Assembly: GCF_009857505.1 (NCBI RefSeq) | Contig: NZ_WWCP01000018.1 | Coordinates: 45,499 to 109,498 of the forward strand | Origin: Duganella lactea | GTDB taxonomy: Bacteria > Pseudomonadota > Gammaproteobacteria > Burkholderiales > Burkholderiaceae_D | DNA length: 64,000 bases | Reading direction: 5' to 3' | Shown: piece after piece, positions 32,705 through 41,691 of the stretch | Layout of the letters: every line of letters starts with the position of its first letter | Position numbering within the stretch: the first letter of the stretch is position 1 | Notes under the pieces: generated by a model | Database searches by the model: none | What the model saw: only the letters and a program-made list of their open reading frames with translations | Told to the model about the DNA's origin: nothing | Translations under genes and position numbers: made by a program

Positions 32705-33763
32705 ATGGCGACCACCATCAAGGGGCCGGCCATCTTCCTGGCGCAGTTCATGGGTGAGCAGGCGCCGTTCAACAGTTGGGACGTGATCACGCGCTGGGCC
32801 GGCGATCTGGGCTACCGTGGCGTGCAGTTGCCGACCAACGACGCCCGCATGTTCGACCTGAAGCTGGCGGCGGAGAGCAAGAATTACTGTGACGAGGTGG
32901 CCGGCATCGCGCGCCAGAACGGCGTCGCCATCACCGAGCTCAGTACCCACTTGCAGGGCCAGCTGGTGGCGGTGCATCCGGCCTACGACGAGGCGTTCGA
33001 CGGCTTCGCGCCGGCCGAAGTGCGTGGCAAGCCGCAGGCGCGCCAGCAATGGGCGGTGCAGCAGATGCTGTTGGCGGCGCAGGCCTCGGCCAACCTCGGA
33101 CTGGACGCGTCGATCAGCTTTCCCGGTGCGCTGGCGTGGCCGTTCGTCTACCCTTGGCCACAGCGTCCGGCGGGCCTGATCGAGTCGGCGTTCGATGAGC
33201 TGGCGCGGCGCTGGCTGCCGATCCTGAACGCATATGACGAGGCGGGCGTCGATCTGGCGTTCGAGCTGCATCCGGGCGAAGACCTGTTCGACGGCGCCAC
33301 CTTCGAGATGCTGCTGGAGCGCGTGCAGCATCATCCGCGGCTGTCGATCGCCTATGATCCGTCGCACTTCCTGTTGCAGCAGCTCGACTACCTGGGCTTC
33401 ATCGACCGCTATCACGAGCGCATCAAGGTGATGCACGTGAAGGACGCCGAATTCCGTCCCGATGCGCGCCAGGGTGTGTACTCCGGCTATCAGCCGTGGA
33501 CCGAGCGCGCCGGCCGTTTCCGCTCGCTAGGCGATGGCCAGGTCGATTTCAAGGCCATCTTCTCCAAGTTCGCGCAGTACGGCTTTAAAGGCTGGGCGGT
33601 GCTGGAATGGGAATGCTGCCTCAAACACCCGGAGCAGGGCGCGGCCGAAGGTGTGGCCTTCATCCGCGATCACATCATCCGCGTCACCGACAAGGCGTTC
33701 GACGATTTTGCCGGCAGCGGCGCGGACCCGCAGCGCAATCTGCGCATGTTGGGCATAGGCTGA
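32705..33763 (+). CDS. Xylose-isomerase-like sugar isomerase/epimerase
   Basis: A 352-residue barrel with ligands in LAFELHPGEDLFD (Glu), IAYDPSHFLLQQ (Asp/His), MHVKDAEF (His) and VLEWECC (Glu). It resembles sugar isomerase/epimerase proteins that sit beside Gfo/Idh/MocA dehydrogenases in 3-keto-glycoside pathways, including the E. coli YcjR type. A role in processing the 3-keto or 1,5-anhydro-enulose sugar released by the deglycosidase is inferred. It begins four bases after the beta-subunit gene and ends nine bases before the oxidoreductase gene. Confidence 0.83.
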   Translation: MATTIKGPAIFLAQFMGEQAPFNSWDVITRWAGDLGYRGVQLPTNDARMFDLKLAAESKNYCDEVAGIARQNGVAITELSTHLQGQLVAVHPAYDEAFDGFAPAEVRGKPQARQQWAVQQMLLAAQASANLGLDASISFPGALAWPFVYPWPQRPAGLIESAFDELARRWLPILNAYDEAGVDLAFELHPGEDLFDGATFEMLLERVQHHPRLSIAYDPSHFLLQQLDYLGFIDRYHERIKVMHVKDAEFRPDARQGVYSGYQPWTERAGRFRSLGDGQVDFKAIFSKFAQYGFKGWAVLEWECCLKHPEQGAAEGVAFIRDHIIRVTDKAFDDFAGSGADPQRNLRMLGIG

Positions 33764-33772
33764 GGAGCGGGC

Positions 33773-34933
33773 ATGCAACACGATTCCTCATTCCCGGGGC
33801 GCGTGCGGCTCGGCATGGTCGGCGGTGGCGAGGGCGCTTTCATCGGCGCCGTGCATCGCCATGCGGCGCGCTTCGACGACCGTTACGCGTTGCTGGCCGG
33901 GGCCTTGTCGTCCCGCGCCGACGCGGCGCAGCGTTCCGGCCTGGCGCTGGGCCTCGACCCGGAGCGCATCTACGACGATTACCTGCAGATGGCGCGTGCC
34001 GAAAGCGTCCGCGAGGACGGCATCGAGGCGGTGTGCATCGTCACGCCGAATCATATGCACGCGCCGGTGGCGCGCGCTTTTCTCGAAGCCGGCATCCACG
34101 TCATCTGCGACAAGCCGGTGACCACCAACAGCGACGATGCGCGCGCGCTCAAGGCGCTGGCCGAAGAGCGTGGCCTGCTGTTCGCCGTCACCCACAACTA
34201 CTCGGCGTATCCGATGGTGCGCCATGCGCAGCAGATGGTGCGCGAGGGTGCGCTGGGCACGATCCGGGTGGTACAGGTCGAGTATGCGCAGGACTGGCTG
34301 GCGTCTCCTCTGGAGCAGAGCGGGCAGAAACAGGCGGCATGGCGCACCGATCCGGCCAAGGCCGGCGGCGGCGCCATCGGCGATATCGGCTCGCACGCGT
34401 GGCAACTGGCGGACGCCATCACCGGCTTGCGGCTGGAGGCGCTGGCGGCGCAACTGAGTTCCTTCGTGCCGGGTCGTGTCATCGACGACGACGTGCAGGT
34501 GTTGCTGCGTTACGAGGGCGGCGCGCGCGGCATGCTGTGGGCCAGCCAGGTGGCGCCGGGTTGCGCCAATGAGCTGCGCATCCGCGTGTTCGGCAGCGCT
34601 GGCGGCATCGAGTGGGCGCAGCAGCAGTCGAACGAGCTGCATTGGACGCCGTTGGGCGAGCCGACCCGCATCCTCACCCGTGGCAGCGGCGCGATGAACG
34701 CGGCCGGCGCGCGTGTCAGCCGCATTCCAGCCGGCCATCCGGAGGGCTATATCGACGCCTTTGCCGCGTTGTACAGCGAGATCGCCAGTCATCTGCTGGC
34801 GCGACGGCACGGCGGCGATCCGGGCCCGGCGCATTTCCCGACCATCGATGACGGCTTGCGCGGCGTGCTGTTCATCGAAACGGTGCAGCAATCGTCTCTC
34901 TCCGGTGGTGTCTGGACGGCGCTACGTACTTGA
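33773..34933 (+). CDS. Gfo/Idh/MocA-family NAD(P)-dependent oxidoreductase
   Basis: A 386-residue protein with a Rossmann fold opening RLGMVGGGEGAFIGAVHR, the CDKPVTTN motif (the EKP-type catalytic lysine) near residue 121, and GGGAIGDIGSHAWQLAD near residue 200. In C-glycoside clusters the Gfo/Idh/MocA member (DgpA type) oxidises the sugar at C3 or handles the released 3-keto-sugar by hydride exchange. Because a GMC dehydrogenase is also present at 7264, this one may instead reduce 3-ketoglucose back to glucose. It is the last gene of the operon, and a terminator follows at 34964. Confidence 0.87.
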   Translation: MQHDSSFPGRVRLGMVGGGEGAFIGAVHRHAARFDDRYALLAGALSSRADAAQRSGLALGLDPERIYDDYLQMARAESVREDGIEAVCIVTPNHMHAPVARAFLEAGIHVICDKPVTTNSDDARALKALAEERGLLFAVTHNYSAYPMVRHAQQMVREGALGTIRVVQVEYAQDWLASPLEQSGQKQAAWRTDPAKAGGGAIGDIGSHAWQLADAITGLRLEALAAQLSSFVPGRVIDDDVQVLLRYEGGARGMLWASQVAPGCANELRIRVFGSAGGIEWAQQQSNELHWTPLGEPTRILTRGSGAMNAAGARVSRIPAGHPEGYIDAFAALYSEIASHLLARRHGGDPGPAHFPTIDDGLRGVLFIETVQQSSLSGGVWTALRT

Positions 34934-34963
34934 CCGTCGCCGTCCGAGCAGCACCACCCTTCG

Positions 34964-34996
34964 GCCCCGTCAGGCAATTGACGGGGCTGTTTTTTT
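34964..34996 (+). terminator. Rho-independent terminator after C-glycoside operon
   Basis: A perfect nine-base stem GCCCCGTCA / TGACGGGGC (34964-34972, 34979-34987) with loop GGCAAT is followed by TG and seven T. It separates the deglycosidase operon from the receptor operon at 35156. Confidence 0.94.
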
Positions 34997-35077
34997 GGTG
35001 GGTAAGAGATTTCCCCGCTGGGGCTGCTATCCGGCGGACGAATGTCAGCTATCCAAACAATAGGCTGGAGGAATAAC

Positions 35078-35098
35078 TGGGAAAACGCCTATCATTTT
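35078..35098. promoter_or_regulatory. LacI-type operator, receptor and ring-cleavage operon
   Basis: TGGGAAAACGCC then TATCATTTT lies 58 bases before the receptor ATG. It equals the sites at 6553 and 29985 except for one substitution and one inserted base. TATCAT (35090-35095) may again be the -10 box. Shared control with the dehydrogenase and deglycosidase operons is inferred from this match. Confidence 0.62.
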
Positions 35099-35155
35099 TA
35101 CGCATACTCAACCAGAGCGGCGCCGACAGAGCGCCGCGCAAATCAGGAGACTTTC

Positions 35156-37369
35156 ATGCATAAACCACAGCTCACTTCCATCGCCAGCGCACTGCTCGCC
35201 ATCGGCGCCATCTCCACCTTCAACCTGGCCGCGGCAGCGGAGGCGGACGACAAGAAAGACACCGGCCTCACCGAGGTCATCATTACCGCACAAAAAATCG
35301 CCCAGCCGGCCAGCAAGACGCCGCTGGCGCTGTCGGTGGTCTCGGGCGAGGACTTGAAGAACGCCGGCACCGTCGATCCACGCGCGCTGGCGGCCACGCT
35401 GCCGAACGTCGAAATCGCCCAGGAAAGCGGCATGTTGCAGGTCTCGATCCGCGGCGTCACCAGCCTGGACATGACCGAGAAGGGCGACCCGTCGGCCGCC
35501 TTCCATATCGATGGCGCGTATGTGCCGCGCTACGAGGCGCAGGCCGTGGCCTTCTATGATCTGGACCGGATTGAGGTTCTGCGCGGCCCCCAGGGCACGC
35601 TGTACGGCCGTAACGCCACCGCCGGCGCGATCAACCTGATCACCAACAAGCCGACCCGCAAGCTGGAAGGCAAGGTCGGCTTTGAGCTGGGCAACTACAA
35701 CACGCGCCGTTATGATGGCGTGCTGAATATTCCGCTGGGCGATGTCTGGGCCTTCCGCGCCGCGCTCAACGCCAACAAGCACGATACCTACCTGAATCCG
35801 GGCCCGAACAAGATTCCGCTGGAGAGCCAGGACGACCAGTCGGCGCGCCTGCACCTGCTGGGCAAATTCAATGCCGACACCAGCCTGCTGCTGACCGCGG
35901 AGCACAACAAGATCGGCGGCGGCGGCGTGTCGCCGGTGCCGCTGACGAACTTCTTCAACGGCACGCCGACCGGCACCTTGCCGTTCACCGCGCCGGGGCG
36001 TGGCAACGATCTGCTCAATCCGGTGTACGTTGACCGCGGCGCCGATGCCCAGCGCACCGCCGGCTGGGAGTTCAAGGCGGATAACACCAAGCCGCGCGAC
36101 AACTTCGCCAATTCGCTGCGGGCCGAATTCAAGACCGTGCTGGCCGGCACCGAGCTGACCTATCAGGCGGCGCAGATGCGCATGCACACCAATCAGACCA
36201 ACAATGGCGTGTACTTTGGTTTCCCATTCACCAACAGCAATAACGGCGACTCCAAGGCGCTGTCGCACGAATTCCGTCTGAACTCCACCGGCAACGGCGC
36301 GCTGCGCTGGGTGGCCGGTTTCTACCACTTCGACGAGAGCGTGTTCCGCGACGCCCAATACAATACCTACGTCACCGCGCCATTCGGCCAGTTGGTCGTC
36401 AACCTGCCGTTCCTGGCGTCGATCAACAATAAATCGAAGGCGGTATTCGGTCAGGCGACTTATTCGCTGCGCGAAGACACCCGCCTGACCATGGGGCTGC
36501 GCTACACCAAGGACCGCAAGTCCGGCTATGACCCGTTGAGCGGCGAGGCGGCCACGCCACCGGCGACCACCAGCTCGAAGGCGTATTCCGAGGACGTCAG
36601 CTTCAACAACACCAGCTGGAAGGTCGGTATCGACCATGATCTGATGCGCAACGTGATGCTGTACGCCAGCGTCTCGACCGGCTACAAATCGGGCGGCTTC
36701 AACGCCGAGCGCGACACCGGCATCTACCAGCCGGAGACGCTGAAGTCCTTCGAGACCGGCGTCAAGGGACGCTTCCTTGAAAACCATCTGCAGGTGTCGG
36801 CCAACGTGTTCTACTACGACTACAAGAACCAGCAGATGACCATTACCACTTGCCGCACCAACGATCCGGCCACCTGCCACTCGTTCACCAGCAACGCGGC
36901 CAACTCGGTGGTCAAGGGCGCGGAACTGGAAGGCAAGCTGAAAGTCGGCGACAACGGCGAGCTGCGCGCCACCGCCGCCAGCACCGATGCGCACTACAAG
37001 GACTACCATCCTTCGAGCACTATCGACTACTCGGGCAAGAAGCTGGACCGCGCGCCATCGACCACCATCGCGCTGGGCTATACCCACCACTTCCCGCTGT
37101 CCAACGGCGGCGAGGTCACGGCCAATCTCAACACCCGCCATTCGACCTCGTACTACCTGAGCGACCCGACCCAGGACATCCGTTATCGCCAGCCGTCGTT
37201 CCACAAGTCGGATGCGTCGATCGGTTACGAAAGCCCGGACGCCAAGTGGAACGTGCAGCTGTTCGTCAAGAACATCGAGAACGAAATCACTTTGCAGAGC
37301 CGCGTGCCGGGTTCCTTCTTCATCAGCGACCCGCGTACCTATGGTGTGCGCGCGGCGTATAACTTCTAA
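35156..37369 (+). CDS. TonB-dependent outer-membrane receptor
   Basis: A 737-residue receptor. It has a signal peptide of about 27 residues ending in LAAAAEA, the TonB-box region EVIITAQKIAQPASKTPLALSV, a plug with IEVLRGPQGTLYGRNATAGAINL, and a barrel ending RTYGVRAAYNF. It is the closest paralogue of the receptor at 4311. AGGAG precedes the chosen ATG; the reading frame is open upstream to 35042, but the signal peptide fixes the start. It leads an operon with three aromatic-degradation-like genes, so the ligand is probably an aryl glycoside. Confidence 0.93.
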   Translation: MHKPQLTSIASALLAIGAISTFNLAAAAEADDKKDTGLTEVIITAQKIAQPASKTPLALSVVSGEDLKNAGTVDPRALAATLPNVEIAQESGMLQVSIRGVTSLDMTEKGDPSAAFHIDGAYVPRYEAQAVAFYDLDRIEVLRGPQGTLYGRNATAGAINLITNKPTRKLEGKVGFELGNYNTRRYDGVLNIPLGDVWAFRAALNANKHDTYLNPGPNKIPLESQDDQSARLHLLGKFNADTSLLLTAEHNKIGGGGVSPVPLTNFFNGTPTGTLPFTAPGRGNDLLNPVYVDRGADAQRTAGWEFKADNTKPRDNFANSLRAEFKTVLAGTELTYQAAQMRMHTNQTNNGVYFGFPFTNSNNGDSKALSHEFRLNSTGNGALRWVAGFYHFDESVFRDAQYNTYVTAPFGQLVVNLPFLASINNKSKAVFGQATYSLREDTRLTMGLRYTKDRKSGYDPLSGEAATPPATTSSKAYSEDVSFNNTSWKVGIDHDLMRNVMLYASVSTGYKSGGFNAERDTGIYQPETLKSFETGVKGRFLENHLQVSANVFYYDYKNQQMTITTCRTNDPATCHSFTSNAANSVVKGAELEGKLKVGDNGELRATAASTDAHYKDYHPSSTIDYSGKKLDRAPSTTIALGYTHHFPLSNGGEVTANLNTRHSTSYYLSDPTQDIRYRQPSFHKSDASIGYESPDAKWNVQLFVKNIENEITLQSRVPGSFFISDPRTYGVRAAYNF

Positions 37370-37380
37370 GCCGGAGAACC

Positions 37381-38541
37381 ATGTTTAAGTACTTCCCCAC
37401 CAACTACGTCTGGAATCTCTCGGTCGATCTGGCCATCGAGATGGGCGCGCGCATCGGCGAAATCGAGGAGATGTGCGCCCCGTTGCAGGAGGCCGCCAGG
37501 CAGCCCGACGCCGCCGGCACGCAAGCCTTCCGCGCCACCTGGTCACGCATGGCCGACAAGCTGTGCGAGCTGGCGGCGGAAGACGAGGCGCGCGGCCGCC
37601 TGATCTCCGCCGGCGAAAAATACGGCCGCGCCGCCACCTACTACCTGACCGCCGAGCGCCTGCAGGCGCATGGCGCGCCGGGCCGGGTGGCGTTGTATCA
37701 GCGCTTCCTGGAGGTGTTCGCCCAAGGCCTGCGGCTGGCCGGCGAGAACTGCGAGCGGGTCGAAATTCCTTACGGTGACCAATATCTTTCCGGCTTGCTG
37801 GTGCGCGCCGAGGGCGTCGATGGCCCGGCGCCGATACTGGTACAGGTCAACGGCCTGGATTCGACCAAGGAGATGAAGTACCGCGTCGGCCTGCCACGCT
37901 GGCTGGCGCAGCGCGGCGTCTCCTCGCTGGTGGTCGACCAGCCGGGCACCGGCGAGGCATTGCGCCTGCATGGTCTGACCGCCGTCCACGACAGCGAACG
38001 CTGGGCCAGCAAGATTGTCGACTGGCTGGAGACACGCAACGACATCGACCCGAAACGCATCGGCCTGGAGGGCGTATCGCTGGGCGGCTACTACTGCCCG
38101 CGTGCGGTGGCCTTCGAGCCGCGCTTCGCCTGCGGCGTGGTGTGGGGCGCCAATCACGACTGGCGCGACGTGCAGAAAAAGCGCCTGGCGAAAGAGGGCA
38201 GCTTCCCGGTGCCGCACTATTGGGAGCATGTCCGCTGGGTGTGGGGCGCCAAGGACATGGACGACTTCATGGCCAACGCCGAACAGGTGCATCTGGACGG
38301 TGTGCTGCAGCGCGTCGAGGTGCCGTTCCTGGTCACGCATGGCGAGAAGGACTCGCAGATCCCGCTGCACTGGGCGCAGCGCACCTACGATCAACTGGTC
38401 AACAGCCCGAAACGCGAACTGAAGATTTTCACCGAGCGTGAAGGCGGCGTGCAGCACTCCAGCTTTGACAATTCCGCCAACGCCGGCGCCTACATCGCCG
38501 ACTGGGTCGCCGAAACCCTGGGCGGCCGCACCGCACTTTAA
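37381..38541 (+). CDS. Alpha/beta hydrolase of the FrsA / dihydroxypseudooxynicotine hydrolase type
   Basis: A 386-residue alpha/beta hydrolase with a long helical N-terminal cap (residues 1-120). The triad can be placed: nucleophile Ser233 in GVSLGGYY, Asp324 in HGEKDSQIP and His359 in GGVQHSS. The length and cap match the group that includes 2,6-dihydroxypseudooxynicotine hydrolase, a C-C bond hydrolase acting on aryl ketones. Cleavage of a ketone in the aglycone or a ring-fission product is inferred. It lies 11 bases after the receptor gene and 12 before the dioxygenase. Confidence 0.82.
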   Translation: MFKYFPTNYVWNLSVDLAIEMGARIGEIEEMCAPLQEAARQPDAAGTQAFRATWSRMADKLCELAAEDEARGRLISAGEKYGRAATYYLTAERLQAHGAPGRVALYQRFLEVFAQGLRLAGENCERVEIPYGDQYLSGLLVRAEGVDGPAPILVQVNGLDSTKEMKYRVGLPRWLAQRGVSSLVVDQPGTGEALRLHGLTAVHDSERWASKIVDWLETRNDIDPKRIGLEGVSLGGYYCPRAVAFEPRFACGVVWGANHDWRDVQKKRLAKEGSFPVPHYWEHVRWVWGAKDMDDFMANAEQVHLDGVLQRVEVPFLVTHGEKDSQIPLHWAQRTYDQLVNSPKRELKIFTEREGGVQHSSFDNSANAGAYIADWVAETLGGRTAL

Positions 38542-38553
38542 CAAGGAGCCAGT

Positions 38554-39489
38554 ATGAATATCATAGGACCAGACGCACTCGTATTCGGCGTCGACGACGT
38601 TGCCGCCTGCAGCCAGTACCTGACCGACTACGGCCTGATTCCTGCCGGCGGCGGCCGTTTCGAAGCGCTGGACGGCACCGCCATCGTCATCGCCCACAAG
38701 GACAGCGCGGAGCTGCCGCCGTCATTGGGTAGCGCCAGCATGCTGCGCAAAACCATTTACGGCGTGGCCGACCAGCAGACGCTGTCGGCCATTGTGGATG
38801 AACTGGCGCGCGACCGCGAGGTGCGCAAGCTGGCCGACGGCAGTATCGAAACCCAGGACGACATGGGCTTTGCGCTGGGCTTCCAGGTCACGGTACGCAA
38901 GCCGCTCGACCTGCGCGCCGAAGCGATCAACGCGCCGGGCGCCTCGGTGCGCCGCGCGATCAATGTCCCTGCGGTGGACGAAAACGCGGAAGTGCGTCCG
39001 CGCTCGCTGTCGCACGTGGTGTACTTTGTGCCGGATACGGCGAAGGCGGAAGCCTTCTACTGCGAGCGCCTTGGCTTCCGCTGCACCGACCGTCTGCTGG
39101 GCGCCGGGCCGTTCCTGCGTCCGGGCGGCACCGACGACCATCACACGCTGTTCATGATCCAGACGCCGCCGTTCATGAAGGGGTGCGAGCACTTTACCTT
39201 CCACATGGGCGGTCCGACCGAAGTCATGCTGGCCGGCACCCGCTTCGTCAACAAGGGTTATCAGTCGTTCTGGGGACCGGGACGCCACAAGATGGGGTCC
39301 AACTGGTTCTGGTACTTCAACAGCCCGCTGGGCTGCCATGTTGAATACGACGCCGACATGGACACCCATGACGAATCCTGGGTGGCGCGCCAGGCGCCGA
39401 TGAGCGCCGACGCGTCGCAGCTGTTCCTGTTCCAGTCGCGCGAGAAGTGGGCGCCGGGCGGCCCGCCACCGCCAGCGGCCAAGGGGTAA
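38554..39489 (+). CDS. Type-I extradiol ring-cleavage dioxygenase (VOC fold)
   Basis: A 311-residue two-domain vicinal-oxygen-chelate protein. The N-terminal half lacks metal ligands, as in bacterial catechol 2,3-dioxygenases. The C-terminal half has His154 (LSHVVYF), His196/197 (TDDHHTLF) and Glu264 (CHVEYD), spaced as the 2-His-1-Glu iron site of BphC-type enzymes. Spaced residues such as HKMGSNWFWYF precede the Glu. It should open a catecholic or trihydroxy ring using Fe(II) and O2. Position between an alpha/beta hydrolase and a cyclase-family hydrolase suggests aglycone breakdown. Confidence 0.85.
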   Translation: MNIIGPDALVFGVDDVAACSQYLTDYGLIPAGGGRFEALDGTAIVIAHKDSAELPPSLGSASMLRKTIYGVADQQTLSAIVDELARDREVRKLADGSIETQDDMGFALGFQVTVRKPLDLRAEAINAPGASVRRAINVPAVDENAEVRPRSLSHVVYFVPDTAKAEAFYCERLGFRCTDRLLGAGPFLRPGGTDDHHTLFMIQTPPFMKGCEHFTFHMGGPTEVMLAGTRFVNKGYQSFWGPGRHKMGSNWFWYFNSPLGCHVEYDADMDTHDESWVARQAPMSADASQLFLFQSREKWAPGGPPPPAAKG

Positions 39490-39492
39490 GCC

Positions 39493-40305
39493 ATGAGCCG
39501 TCAATTCATCGACCTGTCGATTTTCCTGGAAAACGAGGTGCTGTCCGACCCGCCGCCGCTGGCGCCGAAGATCACCTACCAGAAGCACACCGATACGCTG
39601 CACGAGTTCATCGCCATGATCCCCGGCACCACCGCCGAGGATTACCCGGATGGCGAGGCGGCGGCCGCCGAGTGGGTGACCATGACGACCCATAGCGGCA
39701 CCCACCTCGACGCGCCGTACCACTTCCATTCGACGATGGACGCGAAGAACGGCGAGAAGAAGGCCTCGATCACCATCGACCAGGTGCCGCTGGAGTGGTG
39801 CTTCCAGCCGGGCGTGAAGCTGGACTTCCGTCATTTCCCGGACGGCTATGTGGCGACGGCGGCCGACGTCGAGGCGGAACTGGCGCGCATCGGCCATGTG
39901 CTGCAGCCGCTCGATATCGTCATGGTCAACACCCGCGCTGGCAGCCGCTATGGTCACAACGATTACGTGTCGGCCGGCTGCGGCATGGGCTATGAGGCCA
40001 CTATGTATCTGCTGGAGCGCGGCGTGCGTCTGACCGGCACCGACGCCTGGAGCTGGGACGCGCCGTTTTCCTACACCGCCAAGAAGGTCGCCGAAACCGG
40101 CAACAAGGCGCTGATCTGGGAAGGCCACAAGGCCGGACGGGACATCGGCTACTGTCACCTGGAGAAGCTGCACAATCTGGAGGCGTTGCCGGGACACGGC
40201 TTCTACGTCAGCTGCTTTCCGCACAAGGTGCGCGCCGGTTCGGCCGGCTGGACCCGCGCCGTGGCCATCGTCGATGACGCGCTGTTGGCGCTGCCGCGCG
40301 GCTGA
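39493..40305 (+). CDS. Cyclase / kynurenine-formamidase-family metal hydrolase
   Basis: A 270-residue protein with the signature HSGTHLDAPYH (His67 to His77), the metal site of the cyclase/kynurenine formamidase family. A later GTDAWSWDAPF block resembles members used in aromatic and flavonoid catabolism. Likely hydrolysis of a lactone, enol-lactone or amide formed after ring cleavage; the exact substrate is unknown. It starts three bases after the dioxygenase stop and is the last gene of the operon. The opposing kinase gene ends 12 bases beyond. Confidence 0.85.
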   Translation: MSRQFIDLSIFLENEVLSDPPPLAPKITYQKHTDTLHEFIAMIPGTTAEDYPDGEAAAAEWVTMTTHSGTHLDAPYHFHSTMDAKNGEKKASITIDQVPLEWCFQPGVKLDFRHFPDGYVATAADVEAELARIGHVLQPLDIVMVNTRAGSRYGHNDYVSAGCGMGYEATMYLLERGVRLTGTDAWSWDAPFSYTAKKVAETGNKALIWEGHKAGRDIGYCHLEKLHNLEALPGHGFYVSCFPHKVRAGSAGWTRAVAIVDDALLALPRG

Positions 40306-40317
40306 CGGACGGCATCC

Positions 40318-41691
40318 TCAAGTACCGCCGGGCTGCGACTTGGCCAGCCAGCGCTGGCGATATTCCTGCCAGCCGCGCAGCTGCAAGGGCGTGGCCAGCG
40401 CGTTGCCACCTTGCGGCGCCGTGCCCCAGTGATGCAGCATCCAGCCGCCGCAACTGGTGCCGCTGGTGTCGCTGGAGGAAGCGATGGACTGCTGCGGGCG
40501 CAGCGCCGCCAGCAGCGGGGCGAAATGCGGATTATCGGTATAACTGCCTTCCACCACCACCGGCCCGCTGGCGCCGAGCGCGGTCAGACAGTAGTCGCTC
40601 ATCAGCACGCAATACAGCGTGGCCAGCGCGTAGGCTTGCTGGCGGCTGTGCGGCGCCGGACCGTCGATGCGGCCAGCGCGGCCGGCGAACGGACCGCCGG
40701 CGGCCGCGAAGCAGGGCAGCGCCATGCTGTCCTGGTCGATCAGCGCTTGCAGATCGTCGATGCCGCAGACTTGCGGCTCGGCGCCGGCCAGTTCGGCAAA
40801 TTCGCGCCCGCCCATGAAGCGCATGCAGGCCACCGGCTGGCCCAGCGCATTGCTGTTGGCCAGCATGTCGGCCTCTTCACGCAATCCGTCCAGCGGCATG
40901 CCGATGGCGGCGGCGATCACCCAGGTGCCGGTCGACAGCACGGTCAGCGGTTCCCCTTGGCCACCCACAGGCAGGTGGCGTAGCAATGAGGCGTTGCTGT
41001 CATGGATGCCGCAGATGACCTGGCAACTGGACGGCAGGCCGCTGTGCGCCGCCACCTCCGGCGTGAGCGTGCCCAGCGCTTCCCAGGCCGGCCGCATCGG
41101 CGGAAACAGCCCGCGCCAGCCCATGCCATCAACCAGCGACGAATAATCCTGCCGCGCCGGTTGCCACAAGTCGGTATGGCAGCCGAGCGAGGTCACCTCG
41201 CTGGCGGCCACGCCGGACAGGCGCCAGGCCCAGTATTGCGGATACATCAGAATCTGACGCGCCCGGCTGAAATCATCCGGGAAGGCATGCGCCAGCCACG
41301 CCAGTTGGCGCCCCAGGTTCAGGCCGGCCGGCAGTTGCGGTGAATGCGTCGATTCATAGGCGGGGCGCAGTGCGGCGTAGTGTTGCAGCTGGGCGGCCGG
41401 CGGCTCGTACTCGTAATCCAGCACCGGCAGCACCAGTCCGTTGTCGTCCACCAATGCGGCGGTGGCGCCGTGTGTGACCGGCACAATCGCCGCTACCGGC
41501 GCGATGTCGCCCAACTCGCGCAGCGTGTCCAGCATCCAGTTCCAGATGCGCTCGGTGTCGTGACGCGGATAGGGACCGTCGCGCAGCACCGCGTTCGGCA
41601 TGCGGCGGCTGGCCAGCGTGGCGCCGCCTTGATCGAGCAGCACCAGCTTGACGTTGGTCTTGCCGATGTCCAGTACGATGGTGGCGCTCAT
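40318..41691 (-). CDS. rhaK: FGGY-family L-rhamnulose kinase, RhaK type
   Basis: A 457-residue FGGY kinase with the ATP-site strand IVLDIGKTNVKLVLLD at the N-terminus, GIHDSNASLLRH near residues 235-246 and a second-domain VVVEGSYTDN. As last gene of an operon in the order rhaR-S-T-P-Q-K known from rhizobia it is the RhaK kinase that phosphorylates rhamnulose. In Rhizobium this kinase is also needed for rhamnose transport. I start at the ATG at 41691, which overlaps the permease stop by four bases. The rhaU mutarotase found between Q and K in rhizobia is absent. Confidence 0.85.
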   Translation of the reverse strand: MSATIVLDIGKTNVKLVLLDQGGATLASRRMPNAVLRDGPYPRHDTERIWNWMLDTLRELGDIAPVAAIVPVTHGATAALVDDNGLVLPVLDYEYEPPAAQLQHYAALRPAYESTHSPQLPAGLNLGRQLAWLAHAFPDDFSRARQILMYPQYWAWRLSGVAASEVTSLGCHTDLWQPARQDYSSLVDGMGWRGLFPPMRPAWEALGTLTPEVAAHSGLPSSCQVICGIHDSNASLLRHLPVGGQGEPLTVLSTGTWVIAAAIGMPLDGLREEADMLANSNALGQPVACMRFMGGREFAELAGAEPQVCGIDDLQALIDQDSMALPCFAAAGGPFAGRAGRIDGPAPHSRQQAYALATLYCVLMSDYCLTALGASGPVVVEGSYTDNPHFAPLLAALRPQQSIASSSDTSGTSCGGWMLHHWGTAPQGGNALATPLQLRGWQEYRQRWLAKSQPGGT

